This document shows, one piece after another, positions 44,711 to 56,569 of a stretch of DNA of 64,000 nucleotides (the stretch's first letter is position 1; every line of letters starts with the position of its first letter). Below the pieces are notes generated by a model that saw only the letters and a list, made by a program, of their open reading frames with translations, did no database searches and was not told the origin of the DNA. Location of the stretch: contig JAHBXI010000002.1 in the NCBI GenBank assembly GCA_019636515.1, positions 248,001-312,000 on the forward strand, in the 5' to 3' direction. This stretch comes from Phycisphaeraceae bacterium (GTDB lineage: Bacteria > Planctomycetota > Phycisphaerae > Phycisphaerales > UBA1924). The translations under genes and the position numbers were made by a program.

Positions 44711-46039
44711 CGCGGCGGCCGTGCGGTGGACGTCCGTAAACGTGTTGTACAGGGGGACCGGCGCGAAACGAAAGACGTTGGGCTCCCGGAAGTCGCAGAT
44801 GATCCCCGCGCGGCGGAGGGCGAGCATGGCGGCGTCGGCGTCGCCCGGGAGCGTCATCGAGAGGTGGCACCCTCGGGCCTCGGGGTCGCGCGGCGTGAGG
44901 AGTCCGATCGTTCCCCCGCGGGATTCGGCGTTGATCCGGTCGACCAGGCGTTCGAGGTAATCGGTGAGTGCGAGCGATTTTTGCCGCAGGGCACCGATTC
45001 GGGCACGGTCGAACAGGTCGAGCGAGGCGATCAGCGGAGCCATGGAGAGGATCGGGGGGTTGGAGAGCGACCAGGCGTCGGCGCGCTCGACGGGCACGAA
45101 CGTCTTGCTCATCTGGAACCTGGTCTGCGGGTCGTTGCCCCACCAGCCGGCCAGGCGGGGGAGCGTTCGGTCGGCCAGGTGTCGTTCGTGGACGAAGGCC
45201 CCGCCAACCGCGCCGGGCCCCGCGTTGAGGTACTTGTACGAACACCAGACCGCAAAGTCCGCGCCCCAGTCGTGAAGGCTCATCGGGACATTCCCGATCG
45301 CGTGGGCCAGGTCCCATCCCACACCGATGCCGCGCGAGCGGCATTGGCTCGTGATCCCCGGCATGTCGAGCCACTGGCCGGTCAGGTAGTTCACCGCCCC
45401 GAGCAGCACCATCGCGACCGATCCGCCGAGACGGTCGATCTCCCGTGCCACGTCCTGGGTTTTCAGCGAGGATTCCCCGGGGGCGGGGGTCAGCCGCACC
45501 ACCGCGGAGGCGGGATCGAACCCCGCGTATCGGGCGTGAGCCTCCGCTTGGGAGCAAACCGCGTACGAGTCCGACGGGAACGCCGAGTCCTCGATCACGA
45601 TCCGGTAACGCTCGCGCGTCGGGCGATAGAAGGACATCATCAGCAGGTGCAGGTTCGCCGTCAGCGAGTTCATCGCCACGACCTCCCGCTCGGTCGCGCC
45701 GACCAGGCGAGAGAGCGGCCCGCGGAAACGCTCATGGAAGCAAAGCCACGGATCGCGGCCGTGCCGGTGTCCCTCCACGCCCAGCATCGACCAGTCGTCG
45801 AGTTGGCGGATCACGGCCTCGCGGGCGCGCCTGGGCATGCACCCGAGAGAATTGCCACAGAGATAGATGCAGGGCGAGTCGCCGGGTTCGGTCGATTCCT
45901 CCGGGGAAAAGCCCGCCCCTGTCCCCGTCAAGGCCCGCCGCGTCGGGATGTCGAATTCGGCGCGCAACGCCGAGAGCGGGTCGGCGGCGTCGAGTTCGCG
46001 TGCGTACGCCTCGTCGGTTCGGATGGTCATCGAGGCCAT
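44690..46039 (-). CDS. kynU: Kynureninase
   Basis: Kynureninase is a PLP-dependent fold type I enzyme that cleaves kynurenine to anthranilate and alanine in tryptophan breakdown. The family start YLCGNSLGCMPRRAREAV, the AHAIGNVPMSLHDWGADFAVWCSYKYLN block with the PLP lysine in SYKYLN, and the GAVGGAFVHERH end of the active site are all visible. I chose ATG 46039 (449 residues). A longer frame to 46183 runs into the promoter region of aconitase and is unlikely. No other kynurenine-pathway gene is near. Confidence 0.9.
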   Translation of the reverse strand: MASMTIRTDEAYARELDAADPLSALRAEFDIPTRRALTGTGAGFSPEESTEPGDSPCIYLCGNSLGCMPRRAREAVIRQLDDWSMLGVEGHRHGRDPWLCFHERFRGPLSRLVGATEREVVAMNSLTANLHLLMMSFYRPTRERYRIVIEDSAFPSDSYAVCSQAEAHARYAGFDPASAVVRLTPAPGESSLKTQDVAREIDRLGGSVAMVLLGAVNYLTGQWLDMPGITSQCRSRGIGVGWDLAHAIGNVPMSLHDWGADFAVWCSYKYLNAGPGAVGGAFVHERHLADRTLPRLAGWWGNDPQTRFQMSKTFVPVERADAWSLSNPPILSMAPLIASLDLFDRARIGALRQKSLALTDYLERLVDRINAESRGGTIGLLTPRDPEARGCHLSMTLPGDADAAMLALRRAGIICDFREPNVFRFAPVPLYNTFTDVHRTAAALRAIVA

Positions 46040-46164
46040 GGTACTCTCGGCGGGGTTCGCCCCGGCCCGCCGATGCGACCCGCGGCCATTGCGGGCATGT
46101 CGTTCACGGGCGGCGGCGGTGCCGGGGGAGGTCTCGGAAGGTAGGGTTGCATAACTATTATTGA

Positions 46165-46212
46165 TGCAAATTGCAATTATCATTGACTTGGATTATGAAT
46201 CGGGCGTGATAC
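46165..46212 (+). promoter_or_regulatory. Promoter of acnA with upstream palindrome
   Basis: TTGACT (46183-46188) and TGATAC (46207-46212) are separated by 18 bases and lie 36 bases before the acnA start. A perfect 11-base palindrome TGCAAATTGCA (46165-46175) immediately precedes the -35, followed by ATTATCATT. The whole stretch is AT-rich in an otherwise G+C-rich region. The palindrome is a good candidate for a regulator site; the regulator is unknown. Confidence 0.55.
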
Positions 46213-46248
46213 GGTTGATCGACGGGGCTCACGCCCAGGAGTAGAACG

Positions 46249-49095
<2,847 letters not shown>

Positions 49096-49172
49096 CCCCC
49101 CCCCGGTGTGAGCGGCAGGCGGGGAATTCCGACCCTGAAGGCGCGCGGCGAGACGGCGCGGGTGGTGGGTTC

Positions 49173-51182
49173 TCACGTGCCGGGGAGGTACTTTTCCATC
49201 CAGGTGTCCTGCCGCAGAACCGCCTCTCGGCTGCGTCGGTCGCGGGCCTCGGAGCGCCGCTGCGCCAGGCGGAACGCCGCCCGCCCGAGCCATCCCCACC
49301 GGCACTCGACGCGCCCGGGTGAGGCTCGCAGAACGGCCGCGGCCCAGGGGGCATGGCGAACGATGAGTTCATCGTCGAGCGAGACGAAGACCATGGCCTG
49401 GCCGGGGTCCCCCTGTCGTCCCGAGCGTCCCATGAATTGGCGGTCGATGCGTTTGGCGCCGTGCATTTCCGTGAGGACGACCAGGAGTCCGCCGACGGCG
49501 AGGGCGGCGGCGTCGGGCTTGATATCCGTGCCGCGGCCGGCCATGTTGGTGGCGACCGTGATCGCGGGCGTGACCCCGGATCGCTCGTCACCGCCGCGGC
49601 CCGCCGCGGCGATCAGGGTCGCTTCCTCCTTGTCAAAGTTCGCGTTGAGGACCTTGTGGGCGACGCCCCTTGAGTCGAGCAGGCGGCTCATCAGTTCGGA
49701 GGCGGCGATCGAGCGGGTTCCCACCAGCGCCGGCCTTCCGGCGCGTGCCGCCTCGACCACCGCGTCGGTGATCGCGATCCACTTGGACTCGGTGTCTTTG
49801 AAGACGCGAGCGGGGCTCTCGACGCGGGCGATCGGCCGGTGCGTGGGGATCACGATCACCGGTCGCTGGTAGACGGCTTCCATCTCCGAGGTGGCGTCCG
49901 CGGCCGTGCCGGTCATCCCCGCCAGGAGCGGGTAGGTCCGGAAGAACCGCTGAAAACTCATCCTGGCGAGGGTCTCGCGGTCGGCGGTGACCTCCAGCCC
50001 CTCCTTGGCCTCGACGGCCTGGTGCAGCCCGTGCTCCCACGATCGATCGGGGAGAAAGCGTCCCGTGTACTCGTCGACGATGACCACCTTCCCCTCGACG
50101 ACCTCGTACTGGCGACCCCGGACGTAGCAGTGGCGGGCGACCAGCGCCTGGCGGATGAGTTCCTCGGCTCGGCGGGCGGCCTTCCAGATCGGCTCGGTGA
50201 ACTCCGACCAGGCCTGCTCAGCGCGGACCAGGCCCCTTCGGCGCAGGTCGGCTCGGCGGCGCAGGTGCTCGATGGAGTAGTCGGGTCCTTCGTCGAGTTT
50301 GGCGGCGATCCGGGCGGCCTGGAGGTAAACCTCGGCCATGTCATCCTGGCGGCGGCTTCGGGCGATGATGAGCGGGACGACCCCCTCATCGATCAGGACG
50401 GCGTCGGCCTCGTCGACCAGGGCGGCGGACAGGCCGGGGATCATCGGCCCGCTGATCGGTCCGCGCGGCCCCCCCCCCAGCGCGGAGGTCTGCCGTCCGG
50501 CCCAGGCGGTGTTGGTGCGTCCGAGCCGGATCTGGTCGCGGAGCCAGTCGGCGGTGATCTGCTTTGGGGTTCCGTAGACGATGGATCGCTCGTAGATGGC
50601 GGCGCGGTCTTTCTCGTCGATCTCCTGCACGATCGCGCCGACCGACAGCCCGCAGAACCGGTAGATGGCCTCGCGACTTCGGGCGTCGCGCGAGGCGAGA
50701 TAGTCGTTGACCGTGAAGACGTGCAGGTGGCGGCGTTTCCAGGCGATGAGGGTCGCGGCGAGCGACCCGGTGAGGGTCTTGCCCTCGCCGGTGGCCATCT
50801 CGATGATGCGGCCGTGGTACAGAGCCAGGGCCCCCATGACCTGGACCAGGTACGCCTCCTCTCCGGTTTCCCGCCGGGCCACCTCTCGCACCACGGCCAG
50901 GCCCGTGCGGACCTGTTCTTCCGCCTGAGAGCCGCGCGCGAAGACCGCTCGGAGTTGCTCCACGCGAGACCGCAGCGAGTCCGCGGATACGGAGCGCAAT
51001 TCCGGGGCCATCAGGTCGACACGCTCGGCCTGCGTTCGCAGCCACGAGCGGGTGACGCCCCGCATCTTGAAGCGCATGATCGCGCGGCCCACGACCTTGT
51101 CCAGCCCCTTGTGGACTTCCGGCCGGATCTGCCGGCTCCGGATCGATTCGTACAGGGCGTGATATCGGGAGAGGGAAGACAT
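49173..51182 (-). CDS. Short SecA-like translocase ATPase
   Basis: SecA is the cytosolic ATPase that pushes preproteins through the SecYEG channel. This 669-residue paralogue keeps the motor: ATGEGKT (130-136), VDEADAVLIDEG with the DEAD box at 257-260, a preprotein-cross-linking region (about 275-365), VDEYTGR (369-375), GMTGTA, ATNMAGRGTDIKP (544-556) and RSGRQGD (586-592). It ends about 70 residues after the last motor motif, so most of the helical scaffold/wing region and the zinc-binding C-terminus of a full SecA (about 850-1000 residues) are missing. The neighbours are M50/HlyD export genes, pointing to a dedicated second SecA. Start ATG 51182. Confidence 0.85.
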   Translation of the reverse strand: MSSLSRYHALYESIRSRQIRPEVHKGLDKVVGRAIMRFKMRGVTRSWLRTQAERVDLMAPELRSVSADSLRSRVEQLRAVFARGSQAEEQVRTGLAVVREVARRETGEEAYLVQVMGALALYHGRIIEMATGEGKTLTGSLAATLIAWKRRHLHVFTVNDYLASRDARSREAIYRFCGLSVGAIVQEIDEKDRAAIYERSIVYGTPKQITADWLRDQIRLGRTNTAWAGRQTSALGGGPRGPISGPMIPGLSAALVDEADAVLIDEGVVPLIIARSRRQDDMAEVYLQAARIAAKLDEGPDYSIEHLRRRADLRRRGLVRAEQAWSEFTEPIWKAARRAEELIRQALVARHCYVRGRQYEVVEGKVVIVDEYTGRFLPDRSWEHGLHQAVEAKEGLEVTADRETLARMSFQRFFRTYPLLAGMTGTAADATSEMEAVYQRPVIVIPTHRPIARVESPARVFKDTESKWIAITDAVVEAARAGRPALVGTRSIAASELMSRLLDSRGVAHKVLNANFDKEEATLIAAAGRGGDERSGVTPAITVATNMAGRGTDIKPDAAALAVGGLLVVLTEMHGAKRIDRQFMGRSGRQGDPGQAMVFVSLDDELIVRHAPWAAAVLRASPGRVECRWGWLGRAAFRLAQRRSEARDRRSREAVLRQDTWMEKYLPGT

Positions 51183-51241
51183 GGGTGCTGGCGGCGGTCG
51201 GCGGACGTGCGAGGGGGGGGCCTCAAACGGCGCGGGGCGGG

Positions 51242-53410
51242 TCAGATGTTGACCCGGCCCTGGACGATCTTCTGGAGCCGATCGACCCACTGAGCCACCA
51301 GGGGCTTGTCGGGGAGCGTGTACCGGATGCGGACGCGCTCTCCGGGGGCTCCGATCGGCACGCCCGGGGCGTGGATGTCCACGCGGAAACGAGGCCTCTT
51401 GATCTGGCGTCCGGATCGATCCTGCGGGTCGGTCTCGATGACCCCGCCTCCCCCGACGCCAAGAGCCGGGTGAGGCAGTTCACGCTGGCCCGCCTCGATG
51501 ATCCGCTCAACGGAACCCTCGACGATCCGGTCGATCCTCGAGTGCGTGCGCATCTCCACCTTGAAGGATTCCCGCGGGAGTTCGAAGAGCCACGAACCCT
51601 CGGTCTGGGCGAGTTCGCCCGCCACGCGCAGGGCGGACGTATCGACCAGTTCGCACAGGAAGGTCCCTTCTCGCACGAACATGCCGACCGCGGCGGTCGG
51701 ATCGCGGCCCACGATGACGCCGTCCCGTGGCGCCCTGACGACCAGCCGCAGGCCACGATCGTCGATGAAGCGCCGTTGCTCACGGAGGGTCGCGACCTTT
51801 TCCCTCGCGATCTGGGCCATCGCGTGGCTCTGGGTCAGGTACTCGCGCTCGAGGCTCTCGGTCTCCCGGATCATCGCCTCGACCGTCTCGCGCTGGGCCT
51901 GGAGTTCGCGGCTGGTCATCGTGATCAGCGGGTCACCCTCGCGGACCACGTCACCGGGCCGGACATGGGAATCGGTGATGAACCCGTCCACCCCCGCGAA
52001 GATCCCCGTCCGTCCGGGACTCTCGATCACGCCCTCTCCGTATCGCCGGTCGGGGAACGGCACGGCCCCGATCAGCAGCGAGACCGCCGCCGCGATGGCG
52101 AGCGTGGTGAAGACCACCTGGCCCCGGCGGTCGGCGATCTTGGGACTCGACGCCAGGTAATGGACAAAGCCCGCCATCGGAAGGATGAACCAGACCGAGG
52201 CCGTCCAGACCGCCAGGACCAGGCCCAGGCCGAACATCTTGCCCATCACGTACAGGGTGATGGAGAAGAACAGGAAGATCCGGTAGACCAGGGCGGCGAT
52301 GCCGTAGACGACGAGGATGACCTGCTCGTCGCGGGCGCTCGAGGGCGGGAACGTGTCCCGGACGCGGAAGACCAGCCGCTCCCAGAGGTGCTTGAGCATG
52401 GTCGTCGAGCGCTGCATGAGGTTGGGGATCTCAAGCAGGTCGCTGAGCATGTAGTACCCGTCGAAGCGCATGAGCGGGTTGGCGTTGAAGAGGATGGTCG
52501 AGAGGCTCGCCGTGAACATCGCGTTGTAGGCGATCTGGTGGACCAGGGGGCTGCCGCCCGAGAGAGTGGAGATCCAGACCAGCGCCGCGACCGAGGCGAT
52601 CGCCAGTTCGAAGATCATCCCGCCCGCTCCCACGGCGATGCGGCGCCACTTGCTGGCAAAGGCCCAACTCGCCGAGGCGTCCACGAACGGGGCGGGCATC
52701 ATGACCAGGAGCATGAACCCAAACTCGGGGACCTGGCCTCCGAACCGCTTGCAGATCACGCCGTGGCCGATCTCGTGGATCAGTTTGGTCACGACAAAGA
52801 CGACGGCGATCCACCCCCAGTTCGACGGGGCGAGCGTGCTCTCGATCCCCAGTCGGAGTTCTTCCCAGTAGGGGGCGATCGAGACGATCGCGAACACCAG
52901 CAGGCCGGCCCACGCGATCAGTCCCCAGCGGTTCAGGATCGGCCTGAGGATCGGCTCGATCCAGGCCAGGATCCGGTCGGGGTTGAACACCTTGATCTTG
53001 AAGTACATCAGGCCGATGGCCTGCTGCTGGACCGACTTGCGCAGCCGCTCCCGCCCGCGGCCCAGGAGTTGCTCGACGTCGGGCGTCGCGTCCACCGTCA
53101 GGAGGTTCGAGTTGTAAAGTTGGCTGATGAGTTGGATGACCTCGCCCTGCGTCGGGGCGTCGTCCCCGTGCCGCGAAAGGCTGATCTTCCAGACCTCCTC
53201 GACGGTCCGCCGGCCGTCGAGCATCTGGACGTACTCGTACGCCACCGGCCCGAGGCGGAAGAACTGGTTGGTCGACGGGTCCTGCAGGACATGCCAGCGC
53301 TGCCCGCGGTAGTGCTGCCGGGTGATCTGGACGTGCGGCCTCAGGCGGGGCGTCATCGCCCGCACGCGGTGCCAGAATGGTGAGAACGTGGGTCTTTCCG
53401 ACACCGTCAT
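51242..53410 (-). CDS. PqqD-like/M50 peptidase/HlyD-like hybrid membrane protein
   Basis: This 722-residue protein joins three parts. Residues about 20-105 resemble a PqqD-like (RRE-type) winged-helix domain (YRGQRWHVLQDPSTNQFFRL, GRRTVEEVW). Residues about 165-450 are a polytopic M50 site-2-protease-like domain with HEIGH at 212-216 and the second motif NPLMRFDGYYML at 311-322. From about 460 a HlyD/biotinyl-lipoyl-like region follows, with a coiled coil (about 500-545). Both zinc motifs are intact, so proteolytic activity is possible. The gene lies between the short SecA and a GAF-HlyD gene, 31 bases after the latter. A role in processing or exporting an unknown peptide is inference. Confidence 0.82.
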   Translation of the reverse strand: MTVSERPTFSPFWHRVRAMTPRLRPHVQITRQHYRGQRWHVLQDPSTNQFFRLGPVAYEYVQMLDGRRTVEEVWKISLSRHGDDAPTQGEVIQLISQLYNSNLLTVDATPDVEQLLGRGRERLRKSVQQQAIGLMYFKIKVFNPDRILAWIEPILRPILNRWGLIAWAGLLVFAIVSIAPYWEELRLGIESTLAPSNWGWIAVVFVVTKLIHEIGHGVICKRFGGQVPEFGFMLLVMMPAPFVDASASWAFASKWRRIAVGAGGMIFELAIASVAALVWISTLSGGSPLVHQIAYNAMFTASLSTILFNANPLMRFDGYYMLSDLLEIPNLMQRSTTMLKHLWERLVFRVRDTFPPSSARDEQVILVVYGIAALVYRIFLFFSITLYVMGKMFGLGLVLAVWTASVWFILPMAGFVHYLASSPKIADRRGQVVFTTLAIAAAVSLLIGAVPFPDRRYGEGVIESPGRTGIFAGVDGFITDSHVRPGDVVREGDPLITMTSRELQAQRETVEAMIRETESLEREYLTQSHAMAQIAREKVATLREQRRFIDDRGLRLVVRAPRDGVIVGRDPTAAVGMFVREGTFLCELVDTSALRVAGELAQTEGSWLFELPRESFKVEMRTHSRIDRIVEGSVERIIEAGQRELPHPALGVGGGGVIETDPQDRSGRQIKRPRFRVDIHAPGVPIGAPGERVRIRYTLPDKPLVAQWVDRLQKIVQGRVNI

Positions 53411-53441
53411 GGCCTCCGTCGGGTTCTCCGCCGATCCGTGT

Positions 53442-55490
53442 TCACCACCACAGCCACAGCCGCAACTGGTCCACGATGCGGCGGGACACGATCCCGATCA
53501 GGCTCCGCTCGGGGGTGTTGATGCGGGCGATACCCTCCATGCCGGGCCTGAACCACGCCGCGCTCTGCGTCAGGCGACCGCGCACGACGAACGTGTTCCC
53601 CCCCTCGTGGGCCTGCGAGAGCGGGACGATGCGCTCGACCGTGAAGCCAAACGACCGCGAGGGATCGGACTTGGGAGAGATCTCCCCGACCGATTCGTCG
53701 GTGATCAGCGCGATGTCCCGGTCATCCACCTTGCAGACCGCGACCATGTCGGACAAGTCCGCCACCTGGAAGACCGCATCCCCGAGTTTGACCGAACTTC
53801 CCACGCGGTCCTTGATGTCGCCCGCGATGATCGTGCCCGAGATCGGGGCGGTGATCGTCGCCTGCGAGATGCGGTGCTCGAGCAGGCGCATCTTCGCGGC
53901 CGCCTGGTCGGCCCGGGCCTGCTGCTGCTGGGCCTGGGAGAGATCGCCCTTCTTCATGGCCTCGTCGGCCTGCTTCTCGGCCTGCGTGATCTGCGCGCGC
54001 GAGTCGAGCACGCTGAGTTCCAGGTCCGTGGTGTCAAGCCGCAGCAGGAACTGCCCCTGATCGACCCGAGCGCCGGCCTCCACCCCCGGCCCGATCTCCC
54101 GGATCACCCCATCGAACGGGATCGAGACGGTCCTGGGGTTTCGGGCCTGGATCTCGAACGGGGCCGAGACCCGGTACGGCACGCGGACGAAGATCGAGAC
54201 CAGCAGGATCGTCGTCAACGCCAGGCCGGCGAGTTTCCAGCCCGTGTGGCGGGGGCCGACCAGCCAGGAGCCCGCGCGCAGCGATGAGTCGTACGCCCGA
54301 AGCGCCAGGTTCCGGTCGTCGCGTCGGCGGATCTCCAGGACCGGGGCGACCAGGTCAAAGGCCGCCTGGAGCAGTTCGACCGTCCCCAGGTCGATCGGCG
54401 CGGGTCCCGTCGCCTCGATCAGCACCGAGCCCAGCACCTTTCCCTCGGCCCGAAGCGGGATGGTCACGATCCGAAGCCGGGCATCGCTGGCGGCCAGTTC
54501 CCGGTGGGCGTGCGTGATCGCCTGCGACAGCAGCACCTCGCCCTGCGCGAGGTTCTCCGGCAGCGGGTGCATCACCGGCTGCTCCTGGTCAACGCACTCG
54601 TCCATCGCCGCTTCGAGTTTCTGCACCATCGCCATCCGCCGGTCGATGTGCTCGGTATCGCTGATGGCCACGCAGCGGCTGATCCGATGGCCCTCGGTGT
54701 GGCGGGCGGCGGCGACCCAGCCCATCGCCACACGGTCCACCGAGAGTTGACGGCATACGTCGTTGACCAGTTGGAACGACGCCCCCTTGAAATTCCTGGC
54801 CGTGTTGATCGACGCGATCAGCCGTGTCGCCAGGTCAAGCGCGGCTCCCGCCGCCCGGATCCGGGACAACTGCTGCCTGGCCGTGTGCCCGTGGATGTAC
54901 CCCGTCAGCACCTCGATCAGCGCCAGGGTTGTCTGGAGTGCCTGGCGGGACTGATGGTCAAGCACCAGCGTCACCACCCCGCGCACCGGCGCCGTGGAGG
55001 CCTCGTGCCCGGGAGCGCCCGGGATCGGCACCGCCACCACGTACCCTTTCCCCGGCGAACCGTCGTACAGAAGATCGTCGGAACGATCGAGTCCAAAAAC
55101 GCGGGTCTGCCGGGACGCGTGCGCCGCCCGGGCGGCCGCTCGCGCATCGGCCAGGTGCTCGATCTGGCCCTCATCGACCGGCGTCTCGAGGATAACCCGC
55201 TCGGAGACCTGTCCCCCGCCCTGGAGGGCCGCCGCCGCCCCCGCGGGCAGGGGCCACATGAACGCCGCCCGCGCCTCGGACTCGATCGGGGGCGCCGCGG
55301 ACGCTGCCGATTCGTCGGGCGCCGAGAGCGACTCGGGGATGACAAAGAGCACGCCCTGACGAGCCCCCGAGACCTGCGTCAGTTTCGTGACCAGGCGAGC
55401 CACGTACGAGCGATCGTCAGGGGCGTGGCTGGAAAGGTCCGCCACCACCCTCTGCCAGCCGGGGGCCTTTACGTTCGACAGATCGATCAT
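53442..55490 (-). CDS. GAF domain-HlyD family hybrid adaptor
   Basis: The 682-residue protein has no signal peptide. Residues about 215-405 form a GAF-like sensor domain (FQLVNDVCRQLSVDRVAMGW). One membrane helix (about 420-442) leads into a HlyD periplasmic adaptor: a lipoyl-like half (FDGVIREIGPGVEAGARVDQGQFLLRLDT), a glutamine-rich coiled coil (about 505-545), a second lipoyl half (ITAPISGTIIAG) and a beta barrel. An internal sensor coupled to an external export adaptor is unusual and suggests that export is gated by a cytosolic ligand. Its start overlaps the stop of the upstream HlyD gene by 4 bases (ATGA). Confidence 0.82.
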   Translation of the reverse strand: MIDLSNVKAPGWQRVVADLSSHAPDDRSYVARLVTKLTQVSGARQGVLFVIPESLSAPDESAASAAPPIESEARAAFMWPLPAGAAAALQGGGQVSERVILETPVDEGQIEHLADARAAARAAHASRQTRVFGLDRSDDLLYDGSPGKGYVVAVPIPGAPGHEASTAPVRGVVTLVLDHQSRQALQTTLALIEVLTGYIHGHTARQQLSRIRAAGAALDLATRLIASINTARNFKGASFQLVNDVCRQLSVDRVAMGWVAAARHTEGHRISRCVAISDTEHIDRRMAMVQKLEAAMDECVDQEQPVMHPLPENLAQGEVLLSQAITHAHRELAASDARLRIVTIPLRAEGKVLGSVLIEATGPAPIDLGTVELLQAAFDLVAPVLEIRRRDDRNLALRAYDSSLRAGSWLVGPRHTGWKLAGLALTTILLVSIFVRVPYRVSAPFEIQARNPRTVSIPFDGVIREIGPGVEAGARVDQGQFLLRLDTTDLELSVLDSRAQITQAEKQADEAMKKGDLSQAQQQQARADQAAAKMRLLEHRISQATITAPISGTIIAGDIKDRVGSSVKLGDAVFQVADLSDMVAVCKVDDRDIALITDESVGEISPKSDPSRSFGFTVERIVPLSQAHEGGNTFVVRGRLTQSAAWFRPGMEGIARINTPERSLIGIVSRRIVDQLRLWLWW

Positions 55491-56569
55491 CGAGCCTTAC
55501 TCCCAGCCTCCACGGGATCCCGGGACGGTTCATCCGCCGCGGCGGTCCGCGCCGCCGCCTGGTCAGGACGGACCAGGCGACCCGCCCAATCGCCGCCCGG
55601 CTCGGTGAAGCGGACCCAGGCCGTCACGCCCGCCACCAGGCGCGACGGGTTTTCGATCTCAACGCGGATACGCCGGGTGTTGCTGCCCGGATCGGCGACG
55701 GGACTGACCTCGACGATCCGCCCCTCGTAGACCCTGGGCTCTCCCGGAAGGCTCATGAGCGCCCAGGCCTTCCCGCCGGTCGTCAGCCCCTGCTCGATCG
55801 TCTGTCCCGTGGGAACGCCCACGTCGATCCACAGTCTGCTCGTGTCAACGACGCGGATGACCTTGTCGTTTTCGGTCACCGAATGGCCCACATCCACGTT
55901 GATCACGTCAATCGTCCCGTCGAACGGGGCGACGATGCGGATCCGGTCGAGCCGGGCCTGCGCCAGCCGGATCGCGACCTGCTCCTGGTCCTGGTTCAGT
56001 TGCGCCAGTCCCACGTCGATCTCGCTGGCCTCAAAGTCCAGTCGCGCCCGGTCGAGTTCCTGCTTGTTCGTTCCGCCGCGGGATTCGGCCTCCCGGTATC
56101 TCGTGTAGAAAAGCGTCGCCAGTTCCAGCGATTTACGGGCCTTGTCCATCTGCAGCGTGCTGTCGGCACGCATCCGCTGAAGTTCAAGCCGGGCCGACTC
56201 TTCCTCGTCCTCGCCCCGGATCAGCAACTGGCCCTTGCGGATGTCCTGCCCGCCCGCCACCAGGACTTCAAGCACCCGTGAGGACTGCGAGAAACCCATC
56301 ACCGAGTCCCGCCAGGGGCGCGTAAAGGCCTTCTCTCCACCGAACGATGGAGCCAATTCCTGGGCCGTCAACGACGGCGTCGGCGGGGGGGCGGGGACCG
56401 ACGCGGCTTGGGCGTTGGTCGCGGACGCCGGATTCTCGATTCGGCCCGTCGGCTGACCGGAATCCTGCCGGATCCCGTACGCTGACGCGGCCATCTGGCC
56501 CGGCAGGCCCGCTGCTCCAATCACCCAGAAGAGCGCGAGCCGCCTGGCAACGCCTTGGCGGGTCTTCAT
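55487..56569 (-). CDS. HlyD family periplasmic adaptor
   Basis: From ATG 56569 this 360-residue protein has a signal peptide (MKTRQGVARRLALFWVIGAAGL, probable cleavage near residue 30), a short Gly/Pro/Thr-rich linker and a HlyD/RND adaptor core. The core has RVLEVLVAGGQDIRKGQLL (lipoyl half), a coiled coil with RARLDFEASEIDVGLAQLNQDQEQV, a second half VAPFDGTIDVINVDVG and a beta-barrel SRLWIDVGVP. It is the first gene of the four-gene cluster. TATATA at 56578-56583 lies only 8 bases before the ATG and no ribosome binding site is visible, so the mRNA may be leaderless. It is translationally coupled to the next gene. Confidence 0.82.
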   Translation of the reverse strand: MKTRQGVARRLALFWVIGAAGLPGQMAASAYGIRQDSGQPTGRIENPASATNAQAASVPAPPPTPSLTAQELAPSFGGEKAFTRPWRDSVMGFSQSSRVLEVLVAGGQDIRKGQLLIRGEDEEESARLELQRMRADSTLQMDKARKSLELATLFYTRYREAESRGGTNKQELDRARLDFEASEIDVGLAQLNQDQEQVAIRLAQARLDRIRIVAPFDGTIDVINVDVGHSVTENDKVIRVVDTSRLWIDVGVPTGQTIEQGLTTGGKAWALMSLPGEPRVYEGRIVEVSPVADPGSNTRRIRVEIENPSRLVAGVTAWVRFTEPGGDWAGRLVRPDQAAARTAAADEPSRDPVEAGSKAR

